From an uncultured Burkholderiales bacterium (GTDB taxonomy: Bacteria; Pseudomonadota; Gammaproteobacteria; Burkholderiales; Burkholderiaceae_C), in NCBI GenBank assembly GCA_903830725.1, contig CAIKVH010000133.1, positions 1 to 57,002 of the forward strand: DNA of 57,002 bases. Reading direction: 5' to 3'. Positions within the stretch are counted from its first letter, which is position 1, and every line of letters begins with the position of its first letter. A program made the translations under genes and the position numbers. A model generated the notes under the pieces. The model worked only from the letters and a program-made list of their open reading frames with translations. It made no database searches and was not told the origin of the DNA. Positions 9,030-17,871 of the stretch are shown here, one piece after another.

Positions 9030-9064
9030 AACACGTAAGTTATTGATTTATATAGGTATTTTGG
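9030..9064. repeat. Right direct repeat of the tRNA-Val island, touching tRNA-Val
   Basis: This is the partner of 2475-2509. The last three bases are the complement of the tRNA CCA end, so the repeat is almost entirely the tRNA's 3' flank. Confidence 0.75.
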
Positions 9065-9138
9065 TAGGCGCGATTGGACTCGAACCAACGACCCCCACCA
9101 TGTCAAGGTGGTGCTCTAACCAGCTGAGCTACGCGCCT
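9062..9138 (-). tRNA. tRNA-Val (anticodon GAC)
   Basis: A complete cloverleaf can be folded: acceptor AGGCGCG with CGCGCCT, D arm GCTC..GAGC, anticodon stem CCACC/GGTGG around loop TTGACAT (anticodon GAC), T arm GTTGG-TTCGAGT-CCAAT and an encoded ACCA end. The first acceptor pair is A1-U72. The gene lies 45 bp downstream of relA on the same strand. Its 3' end is the boundary of the putative island. Confidence 0.96.
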
Positions 9139-9183
9139 AAAGAGCCATATTCTAGCACGCATTTAAATGCTTGGGATGTGGAC

Positions 9184-11514
9184 TCAGCGTCTTCTAGATG
9201 AAACAACGCTTGGAACTGATCTCATAATGGCTAAAACTTTTTGCAATTTAGTAGAGTCGGTAATTTCAACCGTAAATGTCATCCAAGCCATTCCTTTAAT
9301 TGACTCCGTTTTAACACCAATAACGTTCATTTTTTCCTTAGCAAAAACCTCAGAGATGTCTCTTAATAGACCTTGACGGTCATGAGCCCTTATCTCTATA
9401 TCAACCGGATACACAATCGGTACATTTGAGGCAGAGGGAGTTGATCCGCCCCACTGGACCTCAATAACCCGGTCTTCGTTGCGTAGCACGAGTTCCTTGA
9501 AATTTAGGCAAGAAGTTCTGTGAATACTCACGCCCTTGCCACGGGTAATAAACCCCCTTATATCGTCGGGGGGAGCAGGTCGACAACACCTAGCCAGTTG
9601 AGTCATTAAGGAGTCCACACCCACCACCAAAATACCACTTTGTGATGGGGCAGGTCTGGGTTCCTTTATACGGGTGTTCTTTAAAAAGAGTTCATCCTCA
9701 GATTCTTGAACGACCTCCCTGGGATGCAATATAACTTCAATATTTCTGAGTGAGAACTCGTCCTTGCCCACGACTTCAAACAGGGACTCTGCATTCTTAA
9801 AGCCAAGTTGGCTTGCAAGATCTTCTAAATTGACACTTGTCTTGCCCTCGCGTTGTAAGAGTTTTTCAACAGCCTCTCGCCCTTTAGAAACATTTTCCTG
9901 AGTAGCCAGGGCATTAAACCAAGCCCGCACCTTGGAACGCGCTCTAGGGCTTACCAAGAAGCCCAACTCAGGGTTCAGCCAGTCCCTTGAGGGTCCTCCC
10001 TCTTTGGCAGAAATGATCTCTACAGTTTGTCCATTCTTAAGAGGCGTATTCAGAGTAACCATTGCGCCGTCAACTCGACCTCCACGGCATCTGTGTCCTA
10101 AATTAGTATGCAATGTATAAGCAAAATCAACGCAGGTCGCCCCAGAAGGCAATTCCACAATTGCGGCGTTTGGTGTCAACACATAAATCCACTCACTGAG
10201 GGTATCAATATTAGATAAAGAGGATTCCTCAGCATTGCCCGCGCGGGAGGCGATGTCTTGCTCCCAGGCCAGGAGTTGCCTTAAAACTGCAATCTTTTGA
10301 TCGTACGTAGAATCTGCGCTAACCCCCGAATAGCCTTTAGCACCGGCCTCCTTGTATGCCCAGTGAGCGGCAACGCCGTGCTCTGCATGATCATGCATTT
10401 GTTGTGTACGAATCTGTATTTCAACTGGTAACCCCCTTTGATCCGCAACCACCGTATGCAGGGATTGATAGCCGTTGGGCTTGGGGCGAGAAATGTAATC
10501 ATCGAATTCATTCTCCAATGGTCTTAGCTTGGAGTGCACATGCGCTAAGGCTGCATAGCATTCATCATTGGTTTGGACAATAACGCGTAATGCTCGAATA
10601 TCGAGGACCTTGTCAAATCCGAGAGATTTACCTCGCATTTTTTTAGCTATGCTGTAAATGTGCTTTGGTCGGCCAAAAACCTGCGCGCTTACCCCGATAT
10701 CCTTTAGCTCGAATTCAAGCTGAGATCTAAGTTGCTCAACGTAAATCTCACGCTCAGCTCTTTTATTTTCAAGTAGTTTTGCAATTTCCTTGTAAGCTTG
10801 GGGATCTAAAAACCTAAACGCAAGATCCTCCATTTCCCACTTGATTTGCCAAATTCCAAGCCTATTTGCAAGGGGGGCAAAAATATTCAAAGCCTCTTGA
10901 GCAACTTCCTTGGGGGCTATTTCCTTTTGGGCCGCATAGTACCTGAGTGTTTGAACGCAAGATGCCAGCCTGAGCATTACGACTCTAAAATCCCTTGAAA
11001 AAGCAAGCAACATGCGCCTGACATTTTCTGTTTGTGCCGTGCCCTCACTTGCTATCGAAGTTGTCTTTTTTTGCTTTGCTCTGGTTTGTTTTTCCAAAAG
11101 AAGCAGTTGCGTAGCCTCAACTGCTAAGGCGGTGATACTCTCACCAAATACTTTCCCAATCATTTCTGCAGGTTTAGAGAGGTAAGCACTTGCGTAAACC
11201 AAATAACTTGCAGCCTGTAGCGACTCAGACCCTCCAATTTGTTTAACTACAGTTGCGACCGCATCTGCGTGGGCCAACGAATTTTCACCGCTGTCTAAAG
11301 TCTCAAACTCAAGCAGTCTTTCAGCAAATACTCTCGCCTTGGCCAACACCTGCGGCTCGTCCTGAGAGTCTTCAGATGAAGGGGCGTAAGCGGTGGCAAT
11401 AGCAACAAAATCTTGAACGGGATTGACGAGCGCAACCCCACTGCGCTGGGAGGCAATATGCCCCCCATCAGCCGTTGCTTTGTCCTGCGCACCATTTTGA
11501 CCTAGCGCATTCAA
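9184..11514 (-). CDS. relA: GTP pyrophosphokinase, (p)ppGpp synthetase I
   Basis: This 776-residue long RelA/SpoT homologue makes the stringent-response alarmone from ATP and GTP/GDP. The N-terminal hydrolase region (about 80-190) has lost the HD motif (YLVYASAY where hydrolases have an HD pair), so it should not degrade ppGpp. The synthetase domain has the EFDDYI form (EXDD) of monofunctional RelA and the GYQSLHTVV motif. TGS follows (about 440-500), then the Cys-rich region LARCCRPAP and a C-terminal ACT domain (about 705-776). The start is TTG at 11514 with GAAGG 7 nt upstream; no in-frame ATG lies close by. It follows the alpha/beta hydrolase gene with a 57-bp gap. Confidence 0.95.
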   Translation of the reverse strand: MNALGQNGAQDKATADGGHIASQRSGVALVNPVQDFVAIATAYAPSSEDSQDEPQVLAKARVFAERLLEFETLDSGENSLAHADAVATVVKQIGGSESLQAASYLVYASAYLSKPAEMIGKVFGESITALAVEATQLLLLEKQTRAKQKKTTSIASEGTAQTENVRRMLLAFSRDFRVVMLRLASCVQTLRYYAAQKEIAPKEVAQEALNIFAPLANRLGIWQIKWEMEDLAFRFLDPQAYKEIAKLLENKRAEREIYVEQLRSQLEFELKDIGVSAQVFGRPKHIYSIAKKMRGKSLGFDKVLDIRALRVIVQTNDECYAALAHVHSKLRPLENEFDDYISRPKPNGYQSLHTVVADQRGLPVEIQIRTQQMHDHAEHGVAAHWAYKEAGAKGYSGVSADSTYDQKIAVLRQLLAWEQDIASRAGNAEESSLSNIDTLSEWIYVLTPNAAIVELPSGATCVDFAYTLHTNLGHRCRGGRVDGAMVTLNTPLKNGQTVEIISAKEGGPSRDWLNPELGFLVSPRARSKVRAWFNALATQENVSKGREAVEKLLQREGKTSVNLEDLASQLGFKNAESLFEVVGKDEFSLRNIEVILHPREVVQESEDELFLKNTRIKEPRPAPSQSGILVVGVDSLMTQLARCCRPAPPDDIRGFITRGKGVSIHRTSCLNFKELVLRNEDRVIEVQWGGSTPSASNVPIVYPVDIEIRAHDRQGLLRDISEVFAKEKMNVIGVKTESIKGMAWMTFTVEITDSTKLQKVLAIMRSVPSVVSSRRR

Positions 11515-11571
11515 TCTTGTACCTTCAGATTCATATTGCCTTCAAAATTCTCAAGCCTAATTATCGCCTCA

Positions 11572-12501
11572 TCAATCTCGAACCAAGAAATCTCTTACCC
11601 TTATCAGTTGATCCTCCTGAATCAGAGTCGGCGCATGCCCTACCCCTTCAACGCTGTAAAGCGCAGGCCTCGGACCACGTGCACACATCTGCTCAGCGTC
11701 TGCTGGAGTTAAAAGGTCAGATTTAGCACCTCTAACCAACAAGGTCTCGCAACTGATTTGATCATAAATTGTCCACATTAACTGTTCAGCCGATGTTGAA
11801 CTCTCAAGCGTCAATTGCATGATCGGCTGAGCGATCTTAGGGTCATAATGAAAAATGTAATGATCCTGCACTTTCTTAAGCATAGGGCGAGACAAAGTCT
11901 CCCATTGATCTTTCGTGTGAGGCCCAAAACTTTTGAAAATCTCTGCCAATCGTTGTATTCCAGAGATTTCACTTTCAAATTTCTCTCCCAGTCCCAAATA
12001 GGTCTTCAAACGCTCAATAAAACGCCACTGGACAACAGGGCCCACATCGTTTAGCAACAATCTTCGAACTGGTATTTTGGTTTTAAAGGCATCCACCCCG
12101 CAAATCAGCATTCCAATTAATCCCCCCATACTTGTTCCAACCCAATCAACCGTCTTTGTCCCAATTTGCTCTGTGACTTGATCGATCAAACTTTTAAGTC
12201 CATATGCGTAAGTTGGCAGCTGATAAGACGCAGCATTGCTTAACCAATCACTTTGACCACGCCCCACTACATCTGGACAGATTATTTGCACGGATTCCCC
12301 TCTTTGCCTATATGCTTGCAGCAAGCATTGAGCCAAAATATCGAAATCTCTGCCTTGACGAGTTAAGCCGTGTACGCAAATGACCAAGTGCTCGGCATGT
12401 GGATCCCCCCATTGGTAATAAGCCAGTTGATGCGCTTCAATATTCATGTGTTCATTAGATAGAACTTTAAAATACTTCGTTTGCGGTTGGTGTGTGATCA
12501 T
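11572..12501 (-). CDS. Alpha/beta hydrolase
   Basis: The 309-residue cytoplasmic hydrolase has the oxyanion-hole motif HGLTRQG (44-50) and nucleophile elbow GTSMG with Ser124. Acid Asp262 (KSDLL) and His289 (GVGHAPT) complete a standard catalytic triad. A cap segment lies between residues 140 and 240. Substrate cannot be told from sequence; it is a generic esterase/lipase-type fold. The gene is upstream of relA on the same strand and could be co-transcribed with it. The ATG at 12501 lacks a clear Shine-Dalgarno sequence. Confidence 0.85.
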   Translation of the reverse strand: MITHQPQTKYFKVLSNEHMNIEAHQLAYYQWGDPHAEHLVICVHGLTRQGRDFDILAQCLLQAYRQRGESVQIICPDVVGRGQSDWLSNAASYQLPTYAYGLKSLIDQVTEQIGTKTVDWVGTSMGGLIGMLICGVDAFKTKIPVRRLLLNDVGPVVQWRFIERLKTYLGLGEKFESEISGIQRLAEIFKSFGPHTKDQWETLSRPMLKKVQDHYIFHYDPKIAQPIMQLTLESSTSAEQLMWTIYDQISCETLLVRGAKSDLLTPADAEQMCARGPRPALYSVEGVGHAPTLIQEDQLIRVRDFLVRD

Positions 12502-12594
12502 TTGAGGAAACTAAGATGGATAAAAAAGAGCCAATGATTCACAAGACTTTACCCGATTTATTGCTAAATTCTATGAATCCAAAGTTGGCGAAGT

Positions 12595-12638
12595 GTTAAC
12601 TTGGTGTCAACTTAGTGTCAACTTGGTGCTGACTTGCA
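12595..12638. repeat. Four imperfect 11-bp tandem repeats
   Basis: Units GTTAACTTGGT, GTCAACTTAGT, GTCAACTTGGT and GCTGACTTGCA follow head to tail at 12595, 12606, 12617 and 12628. They lie between the divergent hydrolase gene and the CDGSH-like gene. The period is about one helical turn, so iterated protein binding is possible, as is replication slippage. Confidence 0.6.
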
Positions 12639-12743
12639 AGAAACATTAGGTTTACCATAGAATTGCACCAATTAAATGCGTTTACCTTCATCTAAAGCCA
12701 ATCCAAAAACCATCTAACCCCTATTTAAGAAAGAGTATTTTTC

Positions 12744-12926
12744 ATGCGAGTTCAAAGTAATCTTGATAATATTGGAGCGTGTGGCTGCGGGCGGGCGCCA
12801 GAAGGTAAATGTAACGGATGGCACGGACTCACCGAAGAGGCCTATCTAATGGAACTTGAGCTTTGGCAGCAGTCTAATGAGAGTTCCCAGGTTGACGCTC
12901 AAGCGAATGAATTTAGGAATACTTAG
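12744..12926 (+). CDS. Small CDGSH-like cysteine/histidine protein
   Basis: The 60-residue protein begins MRVQSNLDNIGACGCGRAP. It contains Cys13-x-Cys15-x7-Cys23-x3-His27 within CGCGRAPEGKCNGWH. The 3Cys-1His pattern closely resembles the CDGSH [2Fe-2S] motif of mitoNEET-type proteins, but the middle spacing is one residue shorter. I infer a metal or Fe-S site. The rest is acidic and helical (TEEAYLMELELW). It is a free-standing gene, convergent with ispF, from which it is separated by only 5 bp. No clear Shine-Dalgarno sequence is seen; the upstream AAGAAAGAG is a weak candidate. Confidence 0.7.
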   Translation: MRVQSNLDNIGACGCGRAPEGKCNGWHGLTEEAYLMELELWQQSNESSQVDAQANEFRNT

Positions 12927-12931
12927 TATTT

Positions 12932-13420
12932 TCAGGCAAGGTACAACAACACGACCGCCCTCGCCTCAATTGACTGACCCAAACCTACTGGGCCCATTTT
13001 CTCGGCTGTCTTTGCTTTAATATTCAATTGTTCTGGGCTTAAATCCAAAGCTTTACTCAGAGTGCCTATCATCGCTGGGATATGCGGCGACATCTTGGGG
13101 GCTTGGGCGATGATGGTGGAGTCTATATTACCAATAAGCCACCCCCTGTCTTTGATCAACTTGTGAGCTTGACCTAAGAGAATCATCGAATCAATATCCT
13201 TGAACTTAGGATCCGCATCAGAGAAATGGCGCCCAATGTCTCCCAAGCCCGCAGCCCCCAACATGGCATCTATTACAGCGTGAATTAACACATCAGCATC
13301 TGAATGTCCCAACAATCCCTTGTCGTAATCAATAGTTACACCGCCGATAATTAGGGGGCGTCCCTCTACTAGCGCGTGGACGTCCCAGCCTTCGCCAACT
13401 CTAAAATTGAAATTTGTCAT
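12932..13420 (-). CDS. ispF: 2-C-methyl-D-erythritol 2,4-cyclodiphosphate synthase
   Basis: This is the fifth enzyme of the MEP isoprenoid pathway; it cyclises CDP-ME-2-phosphate and releases CMP. The 162-residue product has the family opening RVGEGWDVHAL (zinc ligands Asp and His) and GHSDADVLIHAVIDAMLG (further zinc His), followed by GDIGRHFSD. I chose ATG 13420, which places MTNFNFRVGEG at the normal family start. An in-frame TTG at 13456 would add 12 residues not found in the family. It follows ispD by 42 bp on the same strand, the usual pairing. Confidence 0.95.
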   Translation of the reverse strand: MTNFNFRVGEGWDVHALVEGRPLIIGGVTIDYDKGLLGHSDADVLIHAVIDAMLGAAGLGDIGRHFSDADPKFKDIDSMILLGQAHKLIKDRGWLIGNIDSTIIAQAPKMSPHIPAMIGTLSKALDLSPEQLNIKAKTAEKMGPVGLGQSIEARAVVLLYLA

Positions 13421-13462
13421 GATTGAAAATTTTTCTTTGAAAATGTCTTTTGCCAAATGCCC

Positions 13463-14203
13463 TCAGGATCTTAACTTTAGTATGGCCTCTGCCATTTCAA
13501 AATCTTCCGGGTAAGTTATTTTAAGATTGGTTGATCGTCCCTTGATGAGTAAGGGCTGCAGGCCCAAAGATTCAATTGCGCTAGATTCATCCGTTATTGA
13601 TTCTGAACTAATACTCAGACTACTGCTTAAAGCTTTTACAAGCATCTCAAGCCTGAACATTTGCGGAGTTTGAGCAAGCCATTTGTTCTCCCTTGGTATC
13701 GTGTTTTTTACGCGCCCCCCCGCTTCTTGTTTTAGAGTGTCTGCAACCGGTAGCGCCAATAATCCTCCAACCGAATCTTTGAAACATGAACTAATTAAAT
13801 CATTGATCAGCTCGTCAGTAATTAAACACCGAGCAGCGTCGTGAACCAGTGCCCAGTCTTCCTTTGCTGCTCCCATGATTTGCAGATGTTCAAGTCCAGC
13901 TAGTACGCTTTGCGCCCGCGTATTTCCGCCTTTAAAAATCACACTGATCTTGCCGTCTGTGTCTTTGACGTGATTTTGCAGGATATCTCCAATATAGACA
14001 TCCGAGGGACTGACGACAAGACAAATCGATTGAATCGACTTAACCTCTAGCAGCACCTTTAAGGTGTGTGCAATCATAGGACGGCCAGCCAGATCAGCAT
14101 ACTGCTTAGGGAGTTGTCTGCCCGAGCGAGATCCGACCCCTGCGCAAGGAATAACAAAGTGAATACTGGGTAATTTTGGATCCATAGGAAGCTTGTTGAT
14201 CAA
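13463..14203 (-). CDS. ispD: 2-C-methyl-D-erythritol 4-phosphate cytidylyltransferase
   Basis: This MEP-pathway enzyme transfers CMP from CTP to MEP. The 246-residue product has the nucleotide-binding motif VIPCAGVGSRSGRQLPKQY near the N-terminus and the VHDAARC motif at about residue 120. The ending ITYPEDFEMAEAIL is typical of IspD. A later ATG seven codons in (MDPKLPSIH) is an alternative start. It is transcribed with ispF and divergently from mfd, the start codons being about 70 bp apart. Confidence 0.95.
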   Translation of the reverse strand: MINKLPMDPKLPSIHFVIPCAGVGSRSGRQLPKQYADLAGRPMIAHTLKVLLEVKSIQSICLVVSPSDVYIGDILQNHVKDTDGKISVIFKGGNTRAQSVLAGLEHLQIMGAAKEDWALVHDAARCLITDELINDLISSCFKDSVGGLLALPVADTLKQEAGGRVKNTIPRENKWLAQTPQMFRLEMLVKALSSSLSISSESITDESSAIESLGLQPLLIKGRSTNLKITYPEDFEMAEAILKLRS

Positions 14204-14272
14204 TCAATCTAGAATGATAACTTTTATGCAAGGCAATCCAAGCCCAAAATTGCAATTTCAGTCAGATATTTG

Positions 14273-17200
14273 ATGTACATCCCTAAATTAATACCCGGCA
14301 AGCGTCTAAGTATTCAAAGACCATTCAGCTCCTCAGACGCGATGCTTTTAGCATCCCTAAGCGCTCAGGAGATAAAGAACGAACATAAAGTTGCGATCAT
14401 CACATCGGACGCAAGCGACGCTCAAAGACTCATTGATGAGATGGCTCTGTTTGACCCGGATTTGCGAAGTGTGATTTTCCCAGACTGGGAAACTCTTCCC
14501 TATGATAGCTTCTCGCCTCATCAAGATCTCATCAGCGAGCGTTTGGCAACACTTTGGCGAATTTCCCAGGGCGAAGCCGATATTATTCTTATCCCAGCTA
14601 CAACTGCGCTTTACAAAATTGCACCGCCCTCTTTCTTAGCGGGCTATACCTTCAATTTCAAAGTCAAACAAAAGCTAGATGAGGCCAAACTTCGTTCCCA
14701 ATTAACTCTAGCGGGCTACGCGCACGTTTCCCAGGTAATCAGTCCAGGCGAGTACTGCGTGAGGGGTGGCTTGATTGACCTATTCCCCATGGGCTCTCGC
14801 TTCCCCTATAGAGTTGACTTATTTGACAATGAAATTGACTCGATAAGAACCTTTGATCCGGATACCCAAAGAAGTCTATACCCGGTGCCCGAGGTACGGC
14901 TGCTCCCTGGACGCGAGTTTCCAATGGATGAGGATTCGAGGTCAAAATTTAGAAACCGTTGGCGTGAGTTGCTTGATGGGGATCCGACGCGAAGCCGTAT
15001 CTATAAGGACATCGGCAACGGCGTCGCAACGGCTGGCATAGAGTATTTTCTCCCGCTCTTTTTTGAAGAAACGGCAACCGTTTTTGATTACCTAGGTCAA
15101 AACGCAACAATTGTGTTACACGGGGAGTTAGAGCCCATATTTCAAAGATTTTGGCAAGATACACAAGAACGTTACAGGCTCTCCCAGGGTGACCCTGATC
15201 GCCCAGCGCTGGCGCCAGATACTCTCTTCCTTAGTAGTGAAGCATTTTTCACTCATTGCAACAACTACACGCAACTTGTTTTAAAACCGAGCTCTCAAAA
15301 AGAGTCCTTAGATGCACCCCCCCAAGATGAAGAGAAACTTAGCTCTCAAACTTTTGCACGTTCGCTACCCGATCTAAGTGTGCACCGGGGGGCTCAAGAT
15401 CCTTTGAGCCAACTCAAAAAGCATCTTGCCCAGACATCAAATAAAGTTTTGATCGTAGCTGAGAGCGAGGGAAGACGAGCCAGTTTGCTCGATTTTTTAA
15501 GAGCTAGTAATGTCTCCCCGCCTGGATTTGATAGCTTGCAAGAGTTCCTGATGAGTCCCGAGCCCCTTGGCATTATTGCTGCCACGTTGAATTATGGATT
15601 TCATTCACCTGAACTATCACTAGACTTCATTACTGAGTCAGAGCTCTTTGATGCAGGGCCGACCACCCGGCGCAAAAGAAAACAAGAGCAAACCAGTGAT
15701 GTTGAGTCCCTCATCAAAGATTTATCTGAATTACAAGTTGGCGATCCAGTCGTTCACAGTGTTCACGGAATAGGCCGCTATAGAGGTTTGATTCACATGG
15801 ATCTTCAAGGCGAGGCAGGAACCACACCGTCTGCTATGCGCACTGAAGGTGAGGAAGAGGAAGGCGCGCATTCAAAAGCCCAAGAATATTTGCACTTAGA
15901 GTATGCAGACCATGCAATGCTTTATGTCCCTGTCAGTCAATTGCATTTGATTAGTCGCTATAGCGGTGTAAGTCCATCAGAGGCGCCTTTGCACCGCCTG
16001 GGCTCTGGACAGTGGGATAAAGCTAAGCGACGTGCAGCTGAGCAAATACGGGACGCTGCGGCCGAGCTTTTAAATATCTACGCACGGCGTGCGCTGCGCG
16101 AGGGACATCCCTTCAAATACTCCGCAAACGATTACGAAACCTTCTCTAAAGACTTTGGTTTTGAGGAAACCCCAGATCAAAAAGCGGCGATTCACGCGGT
16201 CATCCAAGACATGATCAGCCCCAGACCCATGGACCGCCTGATCTGCGGAGATGTGGGGTTCGGTAAAACCGAAGTTGCTTTAAGAGCCGCATTTGTTGCC
16301 GTTATGGGTGGAAAACAAGTCGCTTTTCTCGCACCAACTACGCTACTTACTGAGCAGCATTTTCAGACTCTTTGTGACCGTTTTTCAAAATGGCCCATCA
16401 AAATTGCAGAAATGAGTCGCTTTCGCTCTGCTAAGGAAATTAAAACTGCCATGACAGGTATTGAGAACGGGTCAGTAGACATCGTAGTTGGCACTCATAA
16501 ACTGATTAGTGGTTCGCTGAAATTTAAAGATCTTGGTTTGCTCATTATTGATGAAGAGCACAGATTTGGCGTTAGACACAAGGAGATGATCAAATCTCTT
16601 AAATCTGAGGTTGATGTCCTAACCCTAACAGCAACCCCCATTCCAAGAACACTTGGAATGGCTTTAGAGGGGCTCAGAGATCTAAGCGTTATAGCAACCG
16701 CCCCGCAAAGGCGCCTAGCCATCAAAACGTTTGTTCGCAGCGAGGGCAATGGAGTTATTAGAGAAGCGGTGCTGAGAGAACTCAAGCGCGGTGGTCAATG
16801 TTATTTTCTTCACAATGAAGTTGAAACCATTGAGAACAGGAAACTAAGACTTCAAGAGTTAATCCCAGAAGCAAGAATCGCAGTTGCACACGGTCAAATG
16901 CCAGAGCGCGATTTAGAAAGAGTGATGAGGGAGTTCATCAACCAAAAGCATAACATCCTACTTTGCTCTACTATTATTGAAACTGGTATTGATGTTCCTA
17001 GCGCAAATACGATCATTATGAGCCGTGCAGACAAGTTTGGACTTGCCCAACTGCATCAATTAAGAGGTCGTGTGGGAAGAAGTCACCACCAAGCCTATGC
17101 GTACCTTTTGGTACCAGATATTGAGAGCCTAACAAAGCAGGCCTCTCAGCGCCTAGATGCGATTCAACAGATGGAGGAGCTGGGATCTGGCTTTTATCTT

Positions 17201-17845
17201 GCCATGCATGATCTAGAGATTAGAGGAGCTGGGGAGGTTTTAGGAGAAAACCAAAGCGGCAACATGCTTGAAATCGGATTTCAACTCTACAACGAAATGC
17301 TATCAGAGGCTGTGCGAGCACTTAAAAACGGTGAAGAGCCAGATCTCTTAAGTCCCTTACAGGTCACAACTGAGATCAATCTACACTCTCCTGCACTTTT
17401 GCCTGACTCGTACTGCGGAGATGTTCACCTTCGGTTGTCTTTTTACAAAAAACTTGCAACCTCTAAAACACTGGACCAACTCGACACTCTTTTAGAGGAG
17501 ATCGTTGATCGATTTGGTAAATTACCCGCACAAGTTCAAACCCTAATTGATGTGCACCGGCTGCGAATTCTTGCCAAGCCTTATGGTGTTGCCAAAGTAG
17601 ATGCCGGACCCGCTGTTACGACCATCAGTTTTAGGCCGAATCCACCCATTGACGGCATGAAAATTATCGATATGGTCCAAAAAAACAAACACATCAAATT
17701 AGCTGGAAACGATAAACTACGCATAGAGCGCGAACTCCCTGAGGTCAAGGACCGAGCCCAACTCGTCAGGGATGTTCTGCGCAACCTGGGTCAGCCTCTT
17801 ACACCCTCGACTCCGTCTAACCCCACCACACCAACAGTTCACTGA
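14273..17845 (+). CDS. mfd: Transcription-repair coupling factor
   Basis: This large SF2 ATPase removes RNA polymerase stalled at lesions and recruits UvrA. The 1190-residue product has the UvrB-homology module (about 1-330), the RNA-polymerase-interaction region after VGDPVVHSVHGIGRYRG with LHLEYADHAMLYVPV, and the RecG-like helicase. The helicase shows Walker A GDVGFGKTEVA near residue 658, DEEHRFG, TATPIPRT and the C-terminal RGRVGRS motif. A TRCF domain closes the protein. An acidic insert (EGEEEEGAHSK) interrupts the region just before LHLEYADH. The ATG at 14273 is chosen over the adjacent TTG at 14270. Runs into serB after 26 bp. Confidence 0.97.
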   Translation: MYIPKLIPGKRLSIQRPFSSSDAMLLASLSAQEIKNEHKVAIITSDASDAQRLIDEMALFDPDLRSVIFPDWETLPYDSFSPHQDLISERLATLWRISQGEADIILIPATTALYKIAPPSFLAGYTFNFKVKQKLDEAKLRSQLTLAGYAHVSQVISPGEYCVRGGLIDLFPMGSRFPYRVDLFDNEIDSIRTFDPDTQRSLYPVPEVRLLPGREFPMDEDSRSKFRNRWRELLDGDPTRSRIYKDIGNGVATAGIEYFLPLFFEETATVFDYLGQNATIVLHGELEPIFQRFWQDTQERYRLSQGDPDRPALAPDTLFLSSEAFFTHCNNYTQLVLKPSSQKESLDAPPQDEEKLSSQTFARSLPDLSVHRGAQDPLSQLKKHLAQTSNKVLIVAESEGRRASLLDFLRASNVSPPGFDSLQEFLMSPEPLGIIAATLNYGFHSPELSLDFITESELFDAGPTTRRKRKQEQTSDVESLIKDLSELQVGDPVVHSVHGIGRYRGLIHMDLQGEAGTTPSAMRTEGEEEEGAHSKAQEYLHLEYADHAMLYVPVSQLHLISRYSGVSPSEAPLHRLGSGQWDKAKRRAAEQIRDAAAELLNIYARRALREGHPFKYSANDYETFSKDFGFEETPDQKAAIHAVIQDMISPRPMDRLICGDVGFGKTEVALRAAFVAVMGGKQVAFLAPTTLLTEQHFQTLCDRFSKWPIKIAEMSRFRSAKEIKTAMTGIENGSVDIVVGTHKLISGSLKFKDLGLLIIDEEHRFGVRHKEMIKSLKSEVDVLTLTATPIPRTLGMALEGLRDLSVIATAPQRRLAIKTFVRSEGNGVIREAVLRELKRGGQCYFLHNEVETIENRKLRLQELIPEARIAVAHGQMPERDLERVMREFINQKHNILLCSTIIETGIDVPSANTIIMSRADKFGLAQLHQLRGRVGRSHHQAYAYLLVPDIESLTKQASQRLDAIQQMEELGSGFYLAMHDLEIRGAGEVLGENQSGNMLEIGFQLYNEMLSEAVRALKNGEEPDLLSPLQVTTEINLHSPALLPDSYCGDVHLRLSFYKKLATSKTLDQLDTLLEEIVDRFGKLPAQVQTLIDVHRLRILAKPYGVAKVDAGPAVTTISFRPNPPIDGMKIIDMVQKNKHIKLAGNDKLRIERELPEVKDRAQLVRDVLRNLGQPLTPSTPSNPTTPTVH

Positions 17846-17871
17846 ATAATTTCAGTTTAAGCTCTCGCTCT

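Larger units (their letters stand above)
2475..9064. mobile_element. Putative 6.6-kb tRNA-Val-associated genomic island
   Basis: The segment lies between two direct copies of a 35-bp sequence (34/35 identical). The right copy abuts and includes the CCA end of an intact tRNA-Val. The left copy is followed by a decayed tRNA 3'-end-like sequence (compare GGAATTGGACTCTAAC with CGATTGGACTCGAAC). The insert is on the 3' side of the tRNA, as expected for integrase-mediated insertion. It is visibly AT-rich and contains two large minus-strand genes with no core-genome equivalent I recognise. No integrase or recombinase gene is seen, so the element would be non-autonomous or decayed. Confidence 0.55.

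Noticed and set aside
9184..11514. Assignment as bifunctional SpoT/Rel
   Set aside because: The HD motif is missing and the synthetase has the EXDD form of RelA.
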